From Euphorbia lathyris (lineage: Eukaryota > Streptophyta > Magnoliopsida > Malpighiales > Euphorbiaceae): a stretch of DNA of 64,000 nt. The stretch lies in the NCBI RefSeq assembly GCF_963576675.1, contig NC_088911.1, positions 33,874,256 through 33,938,255 on the forward strand, written 5' to 3'. How positions within the stretch are numbered: position 1 is the first letter of the stretch; each line of letters opens with the position of its first letter. This document shows positions 36,231-48,792 of the stretch, piece by piece. The notes below the pieces were generated by a model. The model made no database searches and was not told the origin of the DNA. It saw only the letters and a list, made by a program, of their open reading frames with translations. The position numbers and the translations under genes are program-made.

Positions 36231-38477
36231 GTAAATTTTGTCCAAGGGCAAAACCAAACTAATAATCCTTACTCTAGTACTTATAATTCTGGATGGAGGA
36301 ATCATCCTAACTTTAATTGGAAAGATAATAATAATAATGCAAATGCTAATCAAAATCGTACCAATAATTATCAAAATCAATCAAGAGATACGATTAGCAC
36401 TTTATCTTCTAAAATCGATAAATTTATAGACGCTATCAGTGGAAAAGTAAGTAATCACGACGATGGTTTTAAACGGATCGAGAATAAATTCGATCAGCTT
36501 ATTAAAAATGACTCATCTAGCATCCATAATTTGGAGGTTCAAATTGGACAAATTGCTAAATCAATTCCATCCCGTAAAGAGGGAAGTCTTCCCAGCCATA
36601 CGGAAGAAAATCCGAAAGAGCATGTAAAGGCTATCACTCTTCGTTCAGGGAAAAATTACTTAGGTCCAGAAATGCCCGAAAATTCTACTTTACAAGGAAC
36701 TGATTTACCAACGAAATCCAAAGAGGATACATTAAATGCAAAAGGTTCACCTATTGATTCAAGTACAAAAACTTTTGTACCCAAACCACCTTTTGCATAC
36801 AAAGTCCGAAACAAGGACTATGACAAACAACTTTTAACATTTTTGGACAAACTTAAAAATTTGCATATTAATTTGACATTTATGGATGCAATAACGCAGA
36901 TTCCTAACTATGATAAGTTCTTAAAAGATTTGATTTCAAAGAAGATCAGTTGGGAAGGAATTTCATCCATATCATTAACTGAAGACTGTAGTTCAATAGT
37001 GTCAAGCAACTTGCCCACTAAACTCAAAGATCCCGGATGTTTCACCATCCCGTGTAAGTTGGGAGATATTGAATTCCTAAGTTGTCTTTGTGATTTAGGA
37101 GCAAGTATTAACTTAATGCCGTTGTCTATTTTTAATAAGTTAGGTTTAGAAGAAGATATCAAGCGTACCAATATGGTTTTGCAATTAGCGGATCAAACCA
37201 CTAAGAGACCATATGGTATAATTGAGGACGTTTTAGTTAAAGTTGATAAATTTATTTTTCCTACCGATTTCGTTATATTAGACTTTGCATATGACGTTAA
37301 TTGTCCACTAATTTTTGGTCGACCGTTTATGAACACGGGACGTGCATTAGTCGATGTGTCGGAAGGGAAAGTAGTTTTAAGGATAGGTGAAGATAAGATC
37401 GAGTTTAATATGAACAAAGCAATGAAATATCCTATGGAGGAATTCACTTGTATGAAACTCGACTTGGTCGAAGAATGTGTTAATGACATGGTTCAAAAAG
37501 ACGAAATAATAGAACCTATAGTGGGAGAAGAAGAAGAAGATAAGGACCCAGAGCCTTTGATTCGAGAAGATGGACCAGTTCTGCCTTCAATCATAGTACC
37601 CCCTAAGTTAGAACTTAAAGAGTTACCAAGCCATTTGAGGTATGCTTTCCTAGGCGAAAGTGATACTCTTCCTATAATTATCTCTAACAAGCTAACTAAT
37701 GATCAAGAAGAAAAATTGAAAGAAGTTGTTAAGAATAGAATAGGAAGTATGGGATGGCAAATTTCAGACTTAAAAGGAATTAATCCTAGTATTTTAATGC
37801 ATAGAATTCATTTAGAAGAAGATAAGCCACCTAAAGCGGATAGGCAAAGACACTTAAATCCGAACATGAAAGAAGTAGTAAAAAATGAGATTACTAAACT
37901 TTTGGACAATGGAATCATTTATCCTATTTCGGATAGTGAATGGGTTAGTCCAATCCATTGTGTACCTAAAAAGGGAGGCATAACTGTAGTAAGGAATGCC
38001 GAAGGTGAATTAATACCTACGCGAACCACCATCGGATGGAGGGTTTGTATATATTATAGGAACCTAAACAAAGCAACCAGGAAAGATCATTTTCCTCTAC
38101 CTTTCATTGATCAAATGATCGAAAGGATAGCCGGTCATGCTTTTTATTGTTTTCTCGATGGTTATTCCGGATTTTTTCAAATATATATTTACCCGGATGA
38201 CCAAGATAAAACAACCTTCACATGTCCTTATGGAACCTTTGCATATAGGAGAATGCCATTTGGTCTATGTAATGCACCAGCAACATTTCAACATTGTATG
38301 ACTACAACTTTTAACGATTTCATTGAAGATATCATGGAAGTTTTTATGGATGATTTTTCAGTTTATGGAGATTCTTTTGATGCATGTTTAGAAAATTTGG
38401 ATAAAGTGTTGTCTAGATGTGAGGAAACGAATTTAGTTTTAAACTGGGAGAAATGTCATTTCATGGTTGACGAATGA
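36231..38477 (+). pseudogene. Athila-like gag tail, protease and RT
   Basis: In-frame continuation of gag-pol. The protease motif is [11 protein letters not shown] (about 37100); RT follows with [47 protein letters not shown] and [13 protein letters not shown]. Compared with the intact minus-strand relative, the conserved Asp in WRVCIDYR is Tyr here (38049 region). A tga stop follows HFMVDE at 38475-38477. An extra A near 38506 then shifts the frame. Confidence 0.92.
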
Positions 38478-39211
38478 ATTGTTTTAGGTCATAAAATATC
38501 TGAAAAAAGGATTAGAAGTGGATAGAGCAAAAACTTCAGTGATAGAGAAATTACCCCCTCCAACTACTGTTAAAGGAGTACGGTCATTTTTAGGACATGC
38601 CGATTTTTACAGAATATTTATTAAAAACTTTTCTGTGATTTCCAAACCACTTACTAATTTGCTCATGAAAAATTCAACCTTTGATTTTAATGAAGATTGT
38701 GTTAAAGCTTTTGAAACATTGAAAACAGCTTTAGTCAGCGCACCTATAATTGCTAAACCCGATTGGGATTTTACCTTTTGAAATTATGTGTGATGCAAGT
38801 GATTTAGCCATCGGATGTGTATTAGGTCAAAGGAAGGATAAGAAACTTCATGTTATTTATTATGCAAGTCACACATTGTCCGGTGCACAGTTAAATTACA
38901 CCACAACTGAAAAAGAAATGCTAGTGGTAGTATTTGCATGTGATAAGTTTAGGTCGTATCTGTTAGGATCTAAAGTTATTATATATACCGATCATGCAGC
39001 TTTAAGGTATCTATTTGCTAAGAAAGATGCAAAACCACATCTTATTAGATGGGTATTGTTGTTACAGGAATTTGACATCGAAATTAACGATAAAAAGGGA
39101 GTAGAAAACCTTGTCGCCGATCATCTGTCAAGACTTGAAGATGAAAACGGTCCTATCGGTGAACTGTCGGTATACGAGATGATTTCCCCGATGAATATCT
39201 CTATCAGATAA
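38478..39211 (+). pseudogene. Athila-like RT connection and RNase H
   Basis: Frame-shifted pieces: [20 protein letters not shown] (38570), then an extra T near 38770, then the RNase H domain with its first catalytic Asp in [16 protein letters not shown] (38790), [31 protein letters not shown] and [10 protein letters not shown]. The catalytic aspartates deleted from the minus-strand copy are present here. Another frameshift lies near 39190. Confidence 0.9.
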
Positions 39212-40509
39212 AAAGTGTCATGTCACCATGGTATGCGGATATAGCCAATTATCTCGCTGCTAACATTGTTCCAGAAGGGTTAAGTTTCCAACAAAGGAAA
39301 AAATTCTTTTCTGATATTAAAAAGTATTTTTGGGAAGATCCTTTCTTGTTCAAAACTTGTGGTGATGGCATAATTAGGAGATGCGTTAGTGAAGATGAAT
39401 ACAAGTCTATAATGTCCTAATGCCATTCAAGCTCTTATGGAGGGCATAAGGGCATTAGTAAAACAGTAGCTAGGATATTAGAATGCGAATTCTTTTGGCC
39501 TACATTGTTTAAAGACGTTCGTTTGTATATTATTCGGTGTGACAAATGTCAAAGAACTCGGAATTTAGGAAGGAAAGATGAGATGCCTCTCACAAACATG
39601 TTAGAAGTTGAAGTCTTCGACGTGTGGGGAATCGATTTCATGGGTCATTTTCCCCTTTCTTTTGGTAAAACTTATATATTAGTAGCCGTTGACTATGTTT
39701 CAAAGTGGGTTGAAGCAATTGTAACCCCGACAAATGATGCTAAGGTTGTAGTTAAGTTTCTTGATGATATATTTTGTAGATTTGGAGTCCCTAGAGTCAT
39801 GATAAGTGATGGAGATACCCATTTCATAAATCGAAGTTTTGAATCGCTTATGAGAAAATATGGAGTACACCACCGCGTATCTACGCCATACCATCCTCAA
39901 TCGAATGGTCAAGCGGAGATATCAAATAGAGAACTCAAATGGATGCTAGAGAAAACAAGTTCGTCTTCAAGAAGAGACTGGTCTTGTAAACTTAACAATG
40001 TGTTATGGGCATACCGTACTGCATTTAAAACGCCTATAGGAATGACACCGTACCGACTTGTGTATGGAAAAGCTTGTCATTTGCCAGTAGAATTAGAGCA
40101 TAAAGCTTATTGGGCTATTAGAGCACTTAATTATGATTTGCAACAAGCATGTAAGAAACGTTTATTCGACTTAAACGAGTTGGATGAATTACGCCATCTA
40201 TCTTACAAAAATGCAAAGATATATAAAGAGAAAGTGAAAAAATGGCATGATGTGAAAATTAAAGTCAAAAGCTTTAATGTTGGAGATAAGTTATTGCTAT
40301 TTAATTCACGACTCAGATTATTTCCAAGTAAGCTTAAGTCTAGGTGGCCAGGACCATTTTTAGTCGTTAAAACTTTCGACTATGGATCCTTAGAACTTAA
40401 GGGACCTAATGGAGTTCGTTTTAAAGTTAACGGTAATAGATGCAAAATTTATTATGAAAACGCTCCAATTAAGGAAATTAAGTTTGTGGAAAAAATTTAT
40501 GAAGATTAA
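39212..40509 (+). pseudogene. Athila-like integrase
   Basis: Text continues with [20 protein letters not shown], a nonsense codon before the zinc finger ([14 protein letters not shown], where the relative has Glu), RCDKCQR, and then a long open stretch from 39505. This has catalytic Asp in GIDFMGHF, Asp in MISDGDTHF and Glu in [12 protein letters not shown]. The C-terminal region includes [20 protein letters not shown] and ends KFVEKIYED. All three catalytic acids are kept. Confidence 0.92.
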
Positions 40510-41189
40510 TTCATTAATTTTCATACATTTTCTTGTTTAGTTTTTATTTAATTTTAAGTTTAGCTTTTATTTTTAATTTAATTCTGTTTTATTTATTTTT
40601 AAAAATTTTATTTTTATGATTTTTAGTTTTTAGATAAGTGTATATCAAGTTTAAAATGAATAAAAATATATTTAAGTCATATTTTTAATTAGTTTTTAGG
40701 TAATTAATGTGAATTGTAGAAAATTCAGAAATCTCGGTTGAGATTTCAGGAATCTCAGTTGAGATTCAGGACTTCAATTTTTCAAAGGGAAGGTAAGCAA
40801 TTCTCTGATCATACCGAGATTAATTGAATCTCGGTCGAGATTTGGGGATAAAGGTTACGACGCCCAAAGGGAAATGGCGTGTCACGACCGAGATTGGTGA
40901 ATCTCGGTCGCGACACGGGTGCTTTCTGCACCTGTCAGCCTTGTTTCTTCTTCTTTTTGCAACCTTTGCTACTCCAACTCGAAAAATAATGTCTTTCTGA
41001 GTCCAAAAGGTATAATTTTACACCTTTTCGCAACCAATAGACACATTAATTCATATGAATTTCCCTATATATAATAAGAGAAGACCTGAATTATTTTACT
41101 TACAATTCTTTTCATCTCTATCAGACAAAATTCTGATTTCTTTAACCATTTTTGTAAAAGTTCCAGAGACTTTTCTCTTAATCAAAACT
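40510..41189 (+). promoter_or_regulatory. Spacer with palindrome modules and TATA-like box before post-pol ORF A
   Basis: Non-coding, AT-rich in the first half. A short palindrome pair lies at 40733-40772 (aatctcggttgagatt, then aatctcagttgagatt) and another at 40813-40840. A long hairpin follows at 40879-40917. A TATA-like cctatatataataag lies at about 41065, 125 bp before the ATG. The same arrangement precedes ORF B and the LTR start. Confidence 0.65.
40879..40917 (+). promoter_or_regulatory. CpG-rich hairpin upstream of ORF A
   Basis: Arms cgtgtcacgaccgagatt and aatctcggtcgcgacacg form an 18-position stem with one mismatch, separated by ggt. It is nearly the same sequence as the hairpins in the LTR and before ORF B. 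Confidence 0.8.
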
Positions 41190-41767
41190 ATGACTCCTAA
41201 GCACAAATCTTCCAAGAAGATCACTGGTGCGCGCAATAAGCGTCCTGACTTATCAGAACGCTACGGTGCACCATTTCCCATTTACAACCATGATGAAGGA
41301 CGACAATATTATCGATTCCGTTATGCCATGTTCGTAGGAATGCTGTACATGGATGAGTTCTTAAATGATGAACTCGAAATAAGCGATGATATGGATCGCT
41401 ACTTGAGAAATTTAGGCTGGTCTAAATTTGCCTATATGAGATTTCCAATAATTGGAGATTGGATTCTTGAATTTCTCTGTACAGTACGCTTCGTGAACAA
41501 GCGTCGTGTTCGTCTCAGTTTTCGCAAGGATGGCGACATCTTCACATTTGGTTACCCTGAATGACATGCCTGGTTTGGTTTCCCGCCAAGGGATACAACC
41601 AATTATCATCTTGGCAGAGATATGGCATCCAGAGATATTTGGAGGATGTTAACTAGTTTCTAGCGTTTCAATCCAAGTCTCGCCTACAACAAGTGCATTA
41701 ACTCCAATTCTATGATGTACTTACATAAGTTTCTGTGTCACAGTTTGTTTGGACGAACTAGAAGCAC

Positions 41768-44700
41768 ACTACAAGAAATATGACATTTTATGACGATTTG
41801 TTTTTCTACGAATATAATTTTGTCACTAATAATCACTTAAACATGACAAATTTTACCTTTCGTCATTGTTTTTCATTTTCTCACGACAATTTTTACAAAC
41901 ATCTCTATTGTTCTATAAATTCGTCACTATTAGATATATTTTATGACGATAAGCAAAATATCGTAACATATAGTTTTGGAGGCAAAATTTAGTGTAATAA
42001 ATTTGGAGGGAAAAGGATTTCGTGACGAAATGAGAATAACTGGTGACGAATCCGTTGTCATTGTAAGAAATAATTTTTATGACACTTTTTTTTGTGATAA
42101 TTTAATTCGAACAAAAGGTAACAAGTTAGATTTCGTCCTTTATTAGTATTTTTTGTGATATTATTTTAAATATCGTCATGCATTTTTATATTATTATAAC
42201 GATATATGAATGATCGTCACCATAATATTTTCGCCTAAATTTTAGTAATATCAAATTTGAAAAAAATAATAATTTATTGACGAAATATTTATAATAAATG
42301 ACGATTAACATTCCATAGTGGCAGATAATCATTTAATGACGATTGTAATACGTCATCAAATAATTTTAAAAATGTGACAAAATATATCTTGTCATGTCCT
42401 GTTACTTTATTGTGACAATATGATGTATTGTTATTTATTTGAATGTTTGTGTAACAACAAAATAAATTGTCATAATTTAATGTTAATTTATGACATTTTT
42501 ATATCGTCGTCAAATATAGCATGTGTTTTATGAGGATTTATAATCGTCATAAAAGAATAATATAGAATAGTGATTATGAGGTTCATTATACTTTGATTAT
42601 TATAATGACTTTATCATATATTTAATATTTTTGTGACAAAATATTTATAATCACAATTCTTAAAAAAGAGATATTTTCTGTTGGTTTAGTGAATAAGACA
42701 TTCGGCTTAAAATAAAATTAAGTGATAAAGAATTGTGAGTATAAGAATTTGTTTAACCACAGAAAATAGAAAGTACATGTTGACATTAATATTTATCTTT
42801 TTGTAATTAAGTATTTAGAAATTTTTTTAATGTGATCAGGTTTTGTTTAAATATTTTTCCAATTAAATAAGGAGATTTGTATTTTAATATTTGACTTTAA
42901 TCTATTTTATTTATGTAGGAATTTAATATTTTGTAATATTTGTGTTTTTTTTGTTAAATTTTACATTAATTATAAGTCGATTTTTTTGCTACAAATAATA
43001 ATAATGATTATTTTCCTAAAAAGAAAATAATGGTTAATGAGATTATTAACCTTTATTCTTGATTAAATTATTATTTTAAATATTAAGAGTAAAATTAAGG
43101 CATTACATCCATCAATCAGATCCCTAAATTAAGTAAAAATTATTAATTGAGTCCTCGTTCTATTCTAAATTAGAAACTGTGACTATTTGATATAAATTGT
43201 AATAATTTCTATGTTGGTTCAGAATGAGTTTATGGAAGGGGTCTGAAACTATTCAACCGAATGATTTTCGATGAGGCCTTAATTGATGATTTTTTTTAGA
43301 ATGGGGATGCAATTGATATTTTTGCTTAGTTTACAAACCCAATTGATGATTTTAATAGTTTAAGGACTTAATTAACTTTGAAGTCTTAGTTTGGGAAGCC
43401 AAATGAATATTATGCCTTAAATTAATAATAATATGTAAATAAATATTAATATTTATTTATTTTCTTATAGGTTTTAGGTTAACCACGTTTCCTTGAAATC
43501 TCTCATCTGTGTCTCTCTACCCACTTCTCACAAGGGCGGCGATTTGAACATTTCTTCCACTATCTCCACCAGTTCCATTCTCTCTTCTCAGTTCTTGATC
43601 AAATTACACTACCCCCTCTTTTCATGACCCTGCGCAATTTCCGATTTATGAGAAGAGAATGGTGGCGACGAAGAAGGGAATGGCGAGATAGAGAAGGTTA
43701 ATACCGCATCACTAGAATCATAATCCCCATCAAAACTAGCACCAAAATAAGAGCGTCGACAGCCACCATGCAATGGCTCAAAAAGCCCCGCGAATCGGGT
43801 TTATTTGCCATAGATGGACGGAATCCATGTAACCGTCTCAGAATCATCAGTTGCCTCAAGTGGGTTGAGATAAGCTACAACTTGATTTTTTAGTTTTGAA
43901 TTTTAATTAGGATTCTCGAGATACGTAATTATTTGTTTATGATTGATGAATAATTTTGGATTTGTTTTTTGTTTTGATTGTAATGTGATTATTTTTTGCA
44001 ATAAATCTTTAATCCAGAATTGGAAACTCGAGAAGAACTCCAGAACATGTTGAAGGAGAGCGATATGGGTACTCTAGGAAGGATGTGTTGCCGAAGGGGC
44101 AATTTTTATTATTTGTTTTATTTATGTTTCTTGAATCATATTTTTCAGTTTAATTATTTAATTATATTCAATTGTATCAGAAAGAAGCAAAAGCTCAACT
44201 TCTAAAATTGGAGCCAAGAGATTGCATTTCTATGACAAATAGAAGATACAGGGACCTCACAGTGTTTGGAACACATTACAGGTATTCTTGAATTTCTTTA
44301 TTTTTCCATTTATGTTTATTTCAATATGAAATTTCTTTATTTCTGCCTAATATCTACCCTCTTGAGTATCTCTAGCTTTGGGTACAATTTGGCCATTTCT
44401 TATTGATATTTACATACAAAATGTTATAGTAAAATTTTATATTAATATGACTTTTTTACAATTGACAATGCAAATCAAATTGAAATTGTTAATTGATTTG
44501 GTCTGGATGTGAAAAAGCTACGGGAATTGATTTTTACTTGATTAGAGGCTTTAGATTTTTTTATCAACAAATATGTTGATATTATCACTAGTCAAGTTAA
44601 TTCTCTTATTGATGAATCCATAAGCAGAGTTTATCAACAACTCAATTTTGTGCAGGTTAAGTTCTTGCCTAATCTTTTTATTGTGTCATGTGAAAATGTC

Positions 44701-45985
44701 CAAAATAGAAATGCAATAACTTATTGTTTAAAAATTAAAGGCAAAGTGTCATAATCTTTAGGTTCTTTAACTCTTTAATCAAGTAATATTACCTTTAATC
44801 AAGTCTATGACAGTTGAAATTTTTTTATTCCTATTACAGTAGAGTTTATGGAAAGATGAGTTTGGGTTCTTGTTATTGGAATTCTTAGCTATTCATACTT
44901 ATAGTTAATATAAGTGTCTAGATCTCTTTGATAATATGCATGACTGCCACTAAGTTTAATAATTATTTTAATTTAATCTGGTTAGCTATGTTGATTCCTA
45001 TGTGTATTAAGCATTGAATCTTTTGCAGTAGCATGTTGGTGTATTTTTTTGCTCTAATCATATATGAGATTCAAGAAAAGGAGCAGCATGGAGGTATTTA
45101 GCAAAAAGGTCTCAAGTGACTTGGGATTTGTGCTGAAATAATTTCCCGGAACAAGCACATGTATTTAGTCAAGTACCATCACTTACCAAACAGTGCAAAG
45201 ATGGCGGTGGAAAGCATTCCTAGAAAGGCGATTAGACCAAATTAATCACCAAATTATTTTGTTCTACTGCACATTGTAATGCACAATACATATTAAATAT
45301 ATGACAATAAAGTATTTTGTTATTATACGACAATATTTCATGACGATCTTTATCATTAATTAAGGTGTACCTTTAATGACAATATAATTATCACTAATTA
45401 TTACTCTTTAGTGACAAATGAAATGCTAAAGCGACAATATTTTGACAGTTAAAATATCGTTAAAATTCTGCAATTCCAATTTGATATAGATATTTGTCAC
45501 CTTAAACTGTACATTTCATTGACAAAATATGAATTTTGTCGGTATAATATTGATGTTCCATGACGAAGTTTAATCTTAAGTGACAAAAATTGTGACAGTT
45601 AAAATGTCACTTAAACTGTATAAAATTTCGATCTTATATTTATTTGTCACTTTAACTATGTTTTAAGTTGACAAAATTTGAATTGCGTCATTTAAATGTT
45701 CATTATTCATGACAAAATTAAGTCTTACGTGACAAAACATTGACAATAATAGTGACAAAATAAGTGTAACTAAAACAAAACAAAATAGTGACGCATGTTT
45801 CTTTCGTTGTATAAGAGTAAAACAATTATGACAAAATGAAAAATCATCATATATACATACTACCACGCTTCTACTGTGACGTTCGTTGTAACAACATATT
45901 TTCGTCACTTATTGTTAATTGTGACGAAAAATCATGTTTTCATGACAATTTTTGTGCATCATAAAAGATGAAATTTCTTGTAGTG
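41768..45985. mobile_element. Non-autonomous CACTA element A (4.2 kb)
   Basis: Left end cactacaagaaatatgaca; right end atttcttgtagtg, its inverted complement. Flanked by GCA on both sides (41765-41767 and 45986-45988), the 3-bp duplication typical of CACTA (En/Spm). Both ends (about 41780-42660 and 45290-45970) are packed with short subterminal motifs in both orientations (tgacgat, cgtca, gtgacaaa), the presumed transposase-binding sites. No transposase is encoded. The middle (43440-45240) looks like transduplicated host DNA. Confidence 0.92.
43440..45240 (+). other. Gene-like captured segment inside CACTA element A
   Basis: Less AT-rich than the flanks and exon-like. A block at 43480-43880 resembles a 5' UTR or first exon. 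At 44019-44100, after an acceptor-like aatccag, the text reads LETREELQNMLKESDMGTLG. Near 44186-44280, KAQLLKLEPRDCISMTNRRY is followed by a donor-like aggtatt. A piece at 44545-44655 reads DESISRVYQQLNFVQ. I do not recognise the source gene. Capture of host exons is common in CACTA elements; this may be one, with low certainty. Confidence 0.4.
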
Positions 45986-46358
45986 GCAGTATGGTCCAAG
46001 ACACAGACTTGTACGTGTTGGGTGATATTTTCCAAAGCAACACCGTCGATTCTTCAAAAATATTGATGGAAGGTCTTGTTGCCGCTTCTAGATCCAAGGA
46101 CAAGAAGATTGGCTTTGCAATATCATTTGTGGAATTATTCTCGGGGCCAAAGGAGCAAGTTCTTTTCCTTGGACTGATGCTGAACCCTTTCCACTGATGG
46201 ATTATGAATTTTTGGAAAGTGAGGGCCTCGTGAAGCGTATTTTTAGGGTTGGCCCACAATTTCTTTCCGCGGAAGAGAGACAGATCTTCGTGCAAGCAAA
46301 GATAGATCGTTATCGGGCTATGCAAATCCCAATTCAACGGGATGAGATTTTAGTTTAG

Positions 46359-47541
46359 ATTTGTTTTGTGTTGTTTTATTTAATTTTTAATCTGTTTGTA
46401 CATAGTTTGAATATAGGTTATTTTTAATTTTCTTTGTATATATGTTCTTATCTTTTGTGTATATATGTGTTTATGCAATAAAAAGTTCAATTCACTTCAT
46501 ACTTTCATCTTTTGTTCTGGTTTAAATTTGTTTCAATTCATAAACCATTATAAATAGATCGGTACATATATCCATATGAAATGCTAATACGTTTTAATCA
46601 CTATTAATTATTGAACATGATAATAAATTTTCATTTTGATACAATCATTAAGTTTGCTTTTATTATAAACTTATATGAACTTATACCATGTTACTTATTA
46701 CATATATCAGTATGAATTTATAAAATGAAAACATATAACTTTTCCTATAAATATGTATCAAATTTAATTAATTTGATTAAGTTTTAATGTTTAGGTTTTA
46801 AACATGAATTAATACCTACATGAACTTCAATTCATTACCTTTTAGAAGATTCATTTAACTTATATGAATTAATGCACATTAATTGTTCATTAACTCTAAT
46901 TAAGACATTTAATGTTTCATTATTCTTAATTTAATAAGGATAAACCTTTGGTTTTTCTTGTATTTAATGTTTTAAATTTGTGTTTTTAAGTTCAGGTAAA
47001 CATTTACTTAATTACAGGACATATTTACTCAAAAAATTACGCAAAACAGAGTTTTTAGGCGCATTTTTTCGCAGCCATGTGCCGAATCTCGGCCGAGATT
47101 ATATAATCTCAGTAAGATCAGTGAAGACGTACGTTTTCAAGAGGGATTTTCTCCCTGAAAAAGTCGTGTCGCGACCGAGATTCCAGAATCTCGATCGCGA
47201 CACGCGACCTGTATGGCTGGTGGAGTCTAGATTTTTGCCCAATTTTTGGTCTTTTCCTATTCCTACACAAACTACAAGCACCTATATTCACCCTATATAT
47301 ATCTACCCCTTACAGAAACATCAAATCACCTCCAATTTTACCCAATCCCTCACTCTAAACTCTTCCCAATACACTACCTTTTACTCTTCCCAATTAATCC
47401 TATCCCTATTCATAATCAATTACCCTTTCACTCTACCTTCTCTTTCACTCATTCACCATTACCATTACTCAAAGCCTCTCAAGCTTTTTCTTTTCTCTCT
47501 ATTTTCTCTTCTTCTATAGTCTCAAAACACTAACCAACATC
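46359..47541 (+). promoter_or_regulatory. Spacer with hairpin and TATA-like box before ORF B
   Basis: Non-coding and AT-rich up to about 47050. A short palindrome pair lies at 47090-47118 (gaatctcggccgagatt, then aatctcagtaaga). The long hairpin is at 47165-47204, and ccctatatatatctacccc at about 47291 is TATA-like. A pyrimidine-rich leader runs from 47300 to the ATG at 47542. Confidence 0.62.
47165..47204 (+). promoter_or_regulatory. CpG-rich hairpin upstream of ORF B
   Basis: Arms cgtgtcgcgaccgagatt and aatctcgatcgcgacacg (one mismatch) around ccag. Confidence 0.8.
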
Positions 47542-48792
47542 ATGCCTAGGACCAAAGTTTTCGGCCACAAGCCTAAGGTCACCGAAGCCAATTGTCTTCG
47601 TGTCCGTTATGGAGCCTATTTCGATATTGCATCCGAGGAAGAAGGCCAACGCTTTACTCACTTTTCCGGTTCCAAAATAGAGTATGTGGATATGCCTTTT
47701 CTACATTTTGATTCGGTAAGAGAGTTATCTTTCTCTACTCGGGTTAATGCGTTCCTTGATACTCTAGGTTGGAATACATTTGCTTCTATGAAATTCCCTC
47801 ACAATAATGAATTCATTGTGGAATTTTTGGTTACATTACAATATGATAAGAGGAAGAAATTCATCACATTTAGGAACAATAGTGTCACCTATACTATTGA
47901 TTACGAGGCGATGGGGAATATGTTCGGGTTTCCAACGAGTGGTTTTGTTGATAAGCCTAGGGAAGTTGATTCTAACACTATTTGGCATGCAATTTCAGGC
48001 CAAGACTATTTTTCTCCCAAAAACACTTCAAGCAAGATGATTAGGGACAATTGTGTGTTTTATTTTCATAAATTTTTGAGTTTTTCATTGTTTGGGAGAG
48101 TTGAAAGTTCCAAAGTCCAACTTCGGGATTTATTTGTTCTCGATTGCTTGTTGAAAGGTCTTCGTGTTGATAGCATCAGAATGCTATTTGATAATATATA
48201 TCGTGCTTCCAAGTCACACACTAAGCAAGTGCCCTTAGAAAATTTTATTACCGACTTAGTGATGGGTGCACGTGGGGAATTAGCGGATTTTGATATCACC
48301 TCCTACCATGGATATATACCTCTTTTGGACATTGCGGCCCTTAACCGAGCCAACTTATTGCTTAGTTTCGGTCCTCCTGTTTTTGTTTCATATGAGTCAC
48401 GAATTGCCCATCTTAGTGGTAATACGGGAGGAGGAGCCTCGAGTTCTCAACATGTAGGTACCGAAGAAGGCGGTGAGGAGGAAGCGGAAGAGGAAGCGAC
48501 GCATGATGTACCACAAGCACCACTACAAGCTCAAGCACCTACTGATGATGATCTTATTGATTTGAGGAGGATTTGGAACCAAATGAATGCACATAATCGG
48601 CAAATAAATTTGCGATTAGACGACATGGTTGAAAGCAACAATGAATTGAGTTCCCGAGTCACCGAGGTGGAAACCAATATTAATACTTTGCGGAGGGAGA
48701 ACACGTCCACAAGGCGTCAGCTGTTTTCATTCTTTCGACGTCAAAATATTGAACCTTCACCATCTCCACCGGATTCCCCTTCACATATTTAG
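47542..48792 (+). CDS. Athila post-pol ORF B (envelope-position protein), intact 416 codons
   Basis: Starts MPRTKVFGHKPKVTEANCLR with a short basic N-terminus. A globular domain follows (RYGAYFDIASEEEGQRFTHF; LDTLGWNTFASMKFPHNNEF; AMGNMFGFPTSGF; LFVLDCLLKGLRVDSI), then a glutamate-rich linker (about residues 310-335). A predicted coiled coil lies near the C-terminus (IWNQMNAHNRQINLRLDDM through LRRENTSTRRQL), and the end is proline-rich. The domain belongs to the ATHILA ORF-1/plant transposon protein family. No membrane segment is evident, which argues against a classical envelope. Unlike ORF A and pol it has no stop or frameshift, although its element is otherwise dead. Its own TATA-like region and hairpin lie just upstream. 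Confidence 0.85.
   Translation: MPRTKVFGHKPKVTEANCLRVRYGAYFDIASEEEGQRFTHFSGSKIEYVDMPFLHFDSVRELSFSTRVNAFLDTLGWNTFASMKFPHNNEFIVEFLVTLQYDKRKKFITFRNNSVTYTIDYEAMGNMFGFPTSGFVDKPREVDSNTIWHAISGQDYFSPKNTSSKMIRDNCVFYFHKFLSFSLFGRVESSKVQLRDLFVLDCLLKGLRVDSIRMLFDNIYRASKSHTKQVPLENFITDLVMGARGELADFDITSYHGYIPLLDIAALNRANLLLSFGPPVFVSYESRIAHLSGNTGGGASSSQHVGTEEGGEEEAEEEATHDVPQAPLQAQAPTDDDLIDLRRIWNQMNAHNRQINLRLDDMVESNNELSSRVTEVETNINTLRRENTSTRRQLFSFFRRQNIEPSPSPPDSPSHI

Larger units (their letters stand above)
41190..46358 (+). pseudogene. Athila post-pol ORF A (envelope-position protein), split by CACTA
   Basis: Begins MTPKHKSSKKITGARNKRPD, then SERYGAPFPIYNHDEGRQYY and YLRNLGWSKFAYMRFPIIGD. In-frame stops occur at 41562 and 41659. 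Coding text runs on to FGRTRSS at 41767, where a CACTA element sits (41768-45985). It resumes with MVQDTDLYVLGDIFQSNTVD. A frameshift near 46160 leads to the end, AKIDRYRAMQIPIQRDEILV. The family is the plant ATHILA ORF-1-type protein found after pol in Athila elements; its role is unproven, and I see no signal peptide or clear membrane segment. It is paralogous to ORF B (shared RYGA-F, LG-W-FA-M-FP, and later FGR text). Confidence 0.82.

Noticed and set aside
40733..40840. Short palindromes as CRISPR-like repeats
   Set aside because: Only a few imperfect copies, irregular spacing and a plant retrotransposon context.
46980..47533. ORFs of 95-179 codons upstream of post-pol ORF B
   Set aside because: They cover the hairpin and a pyrimidine-rich leader; composition is low-complexity and unlike any protein family.
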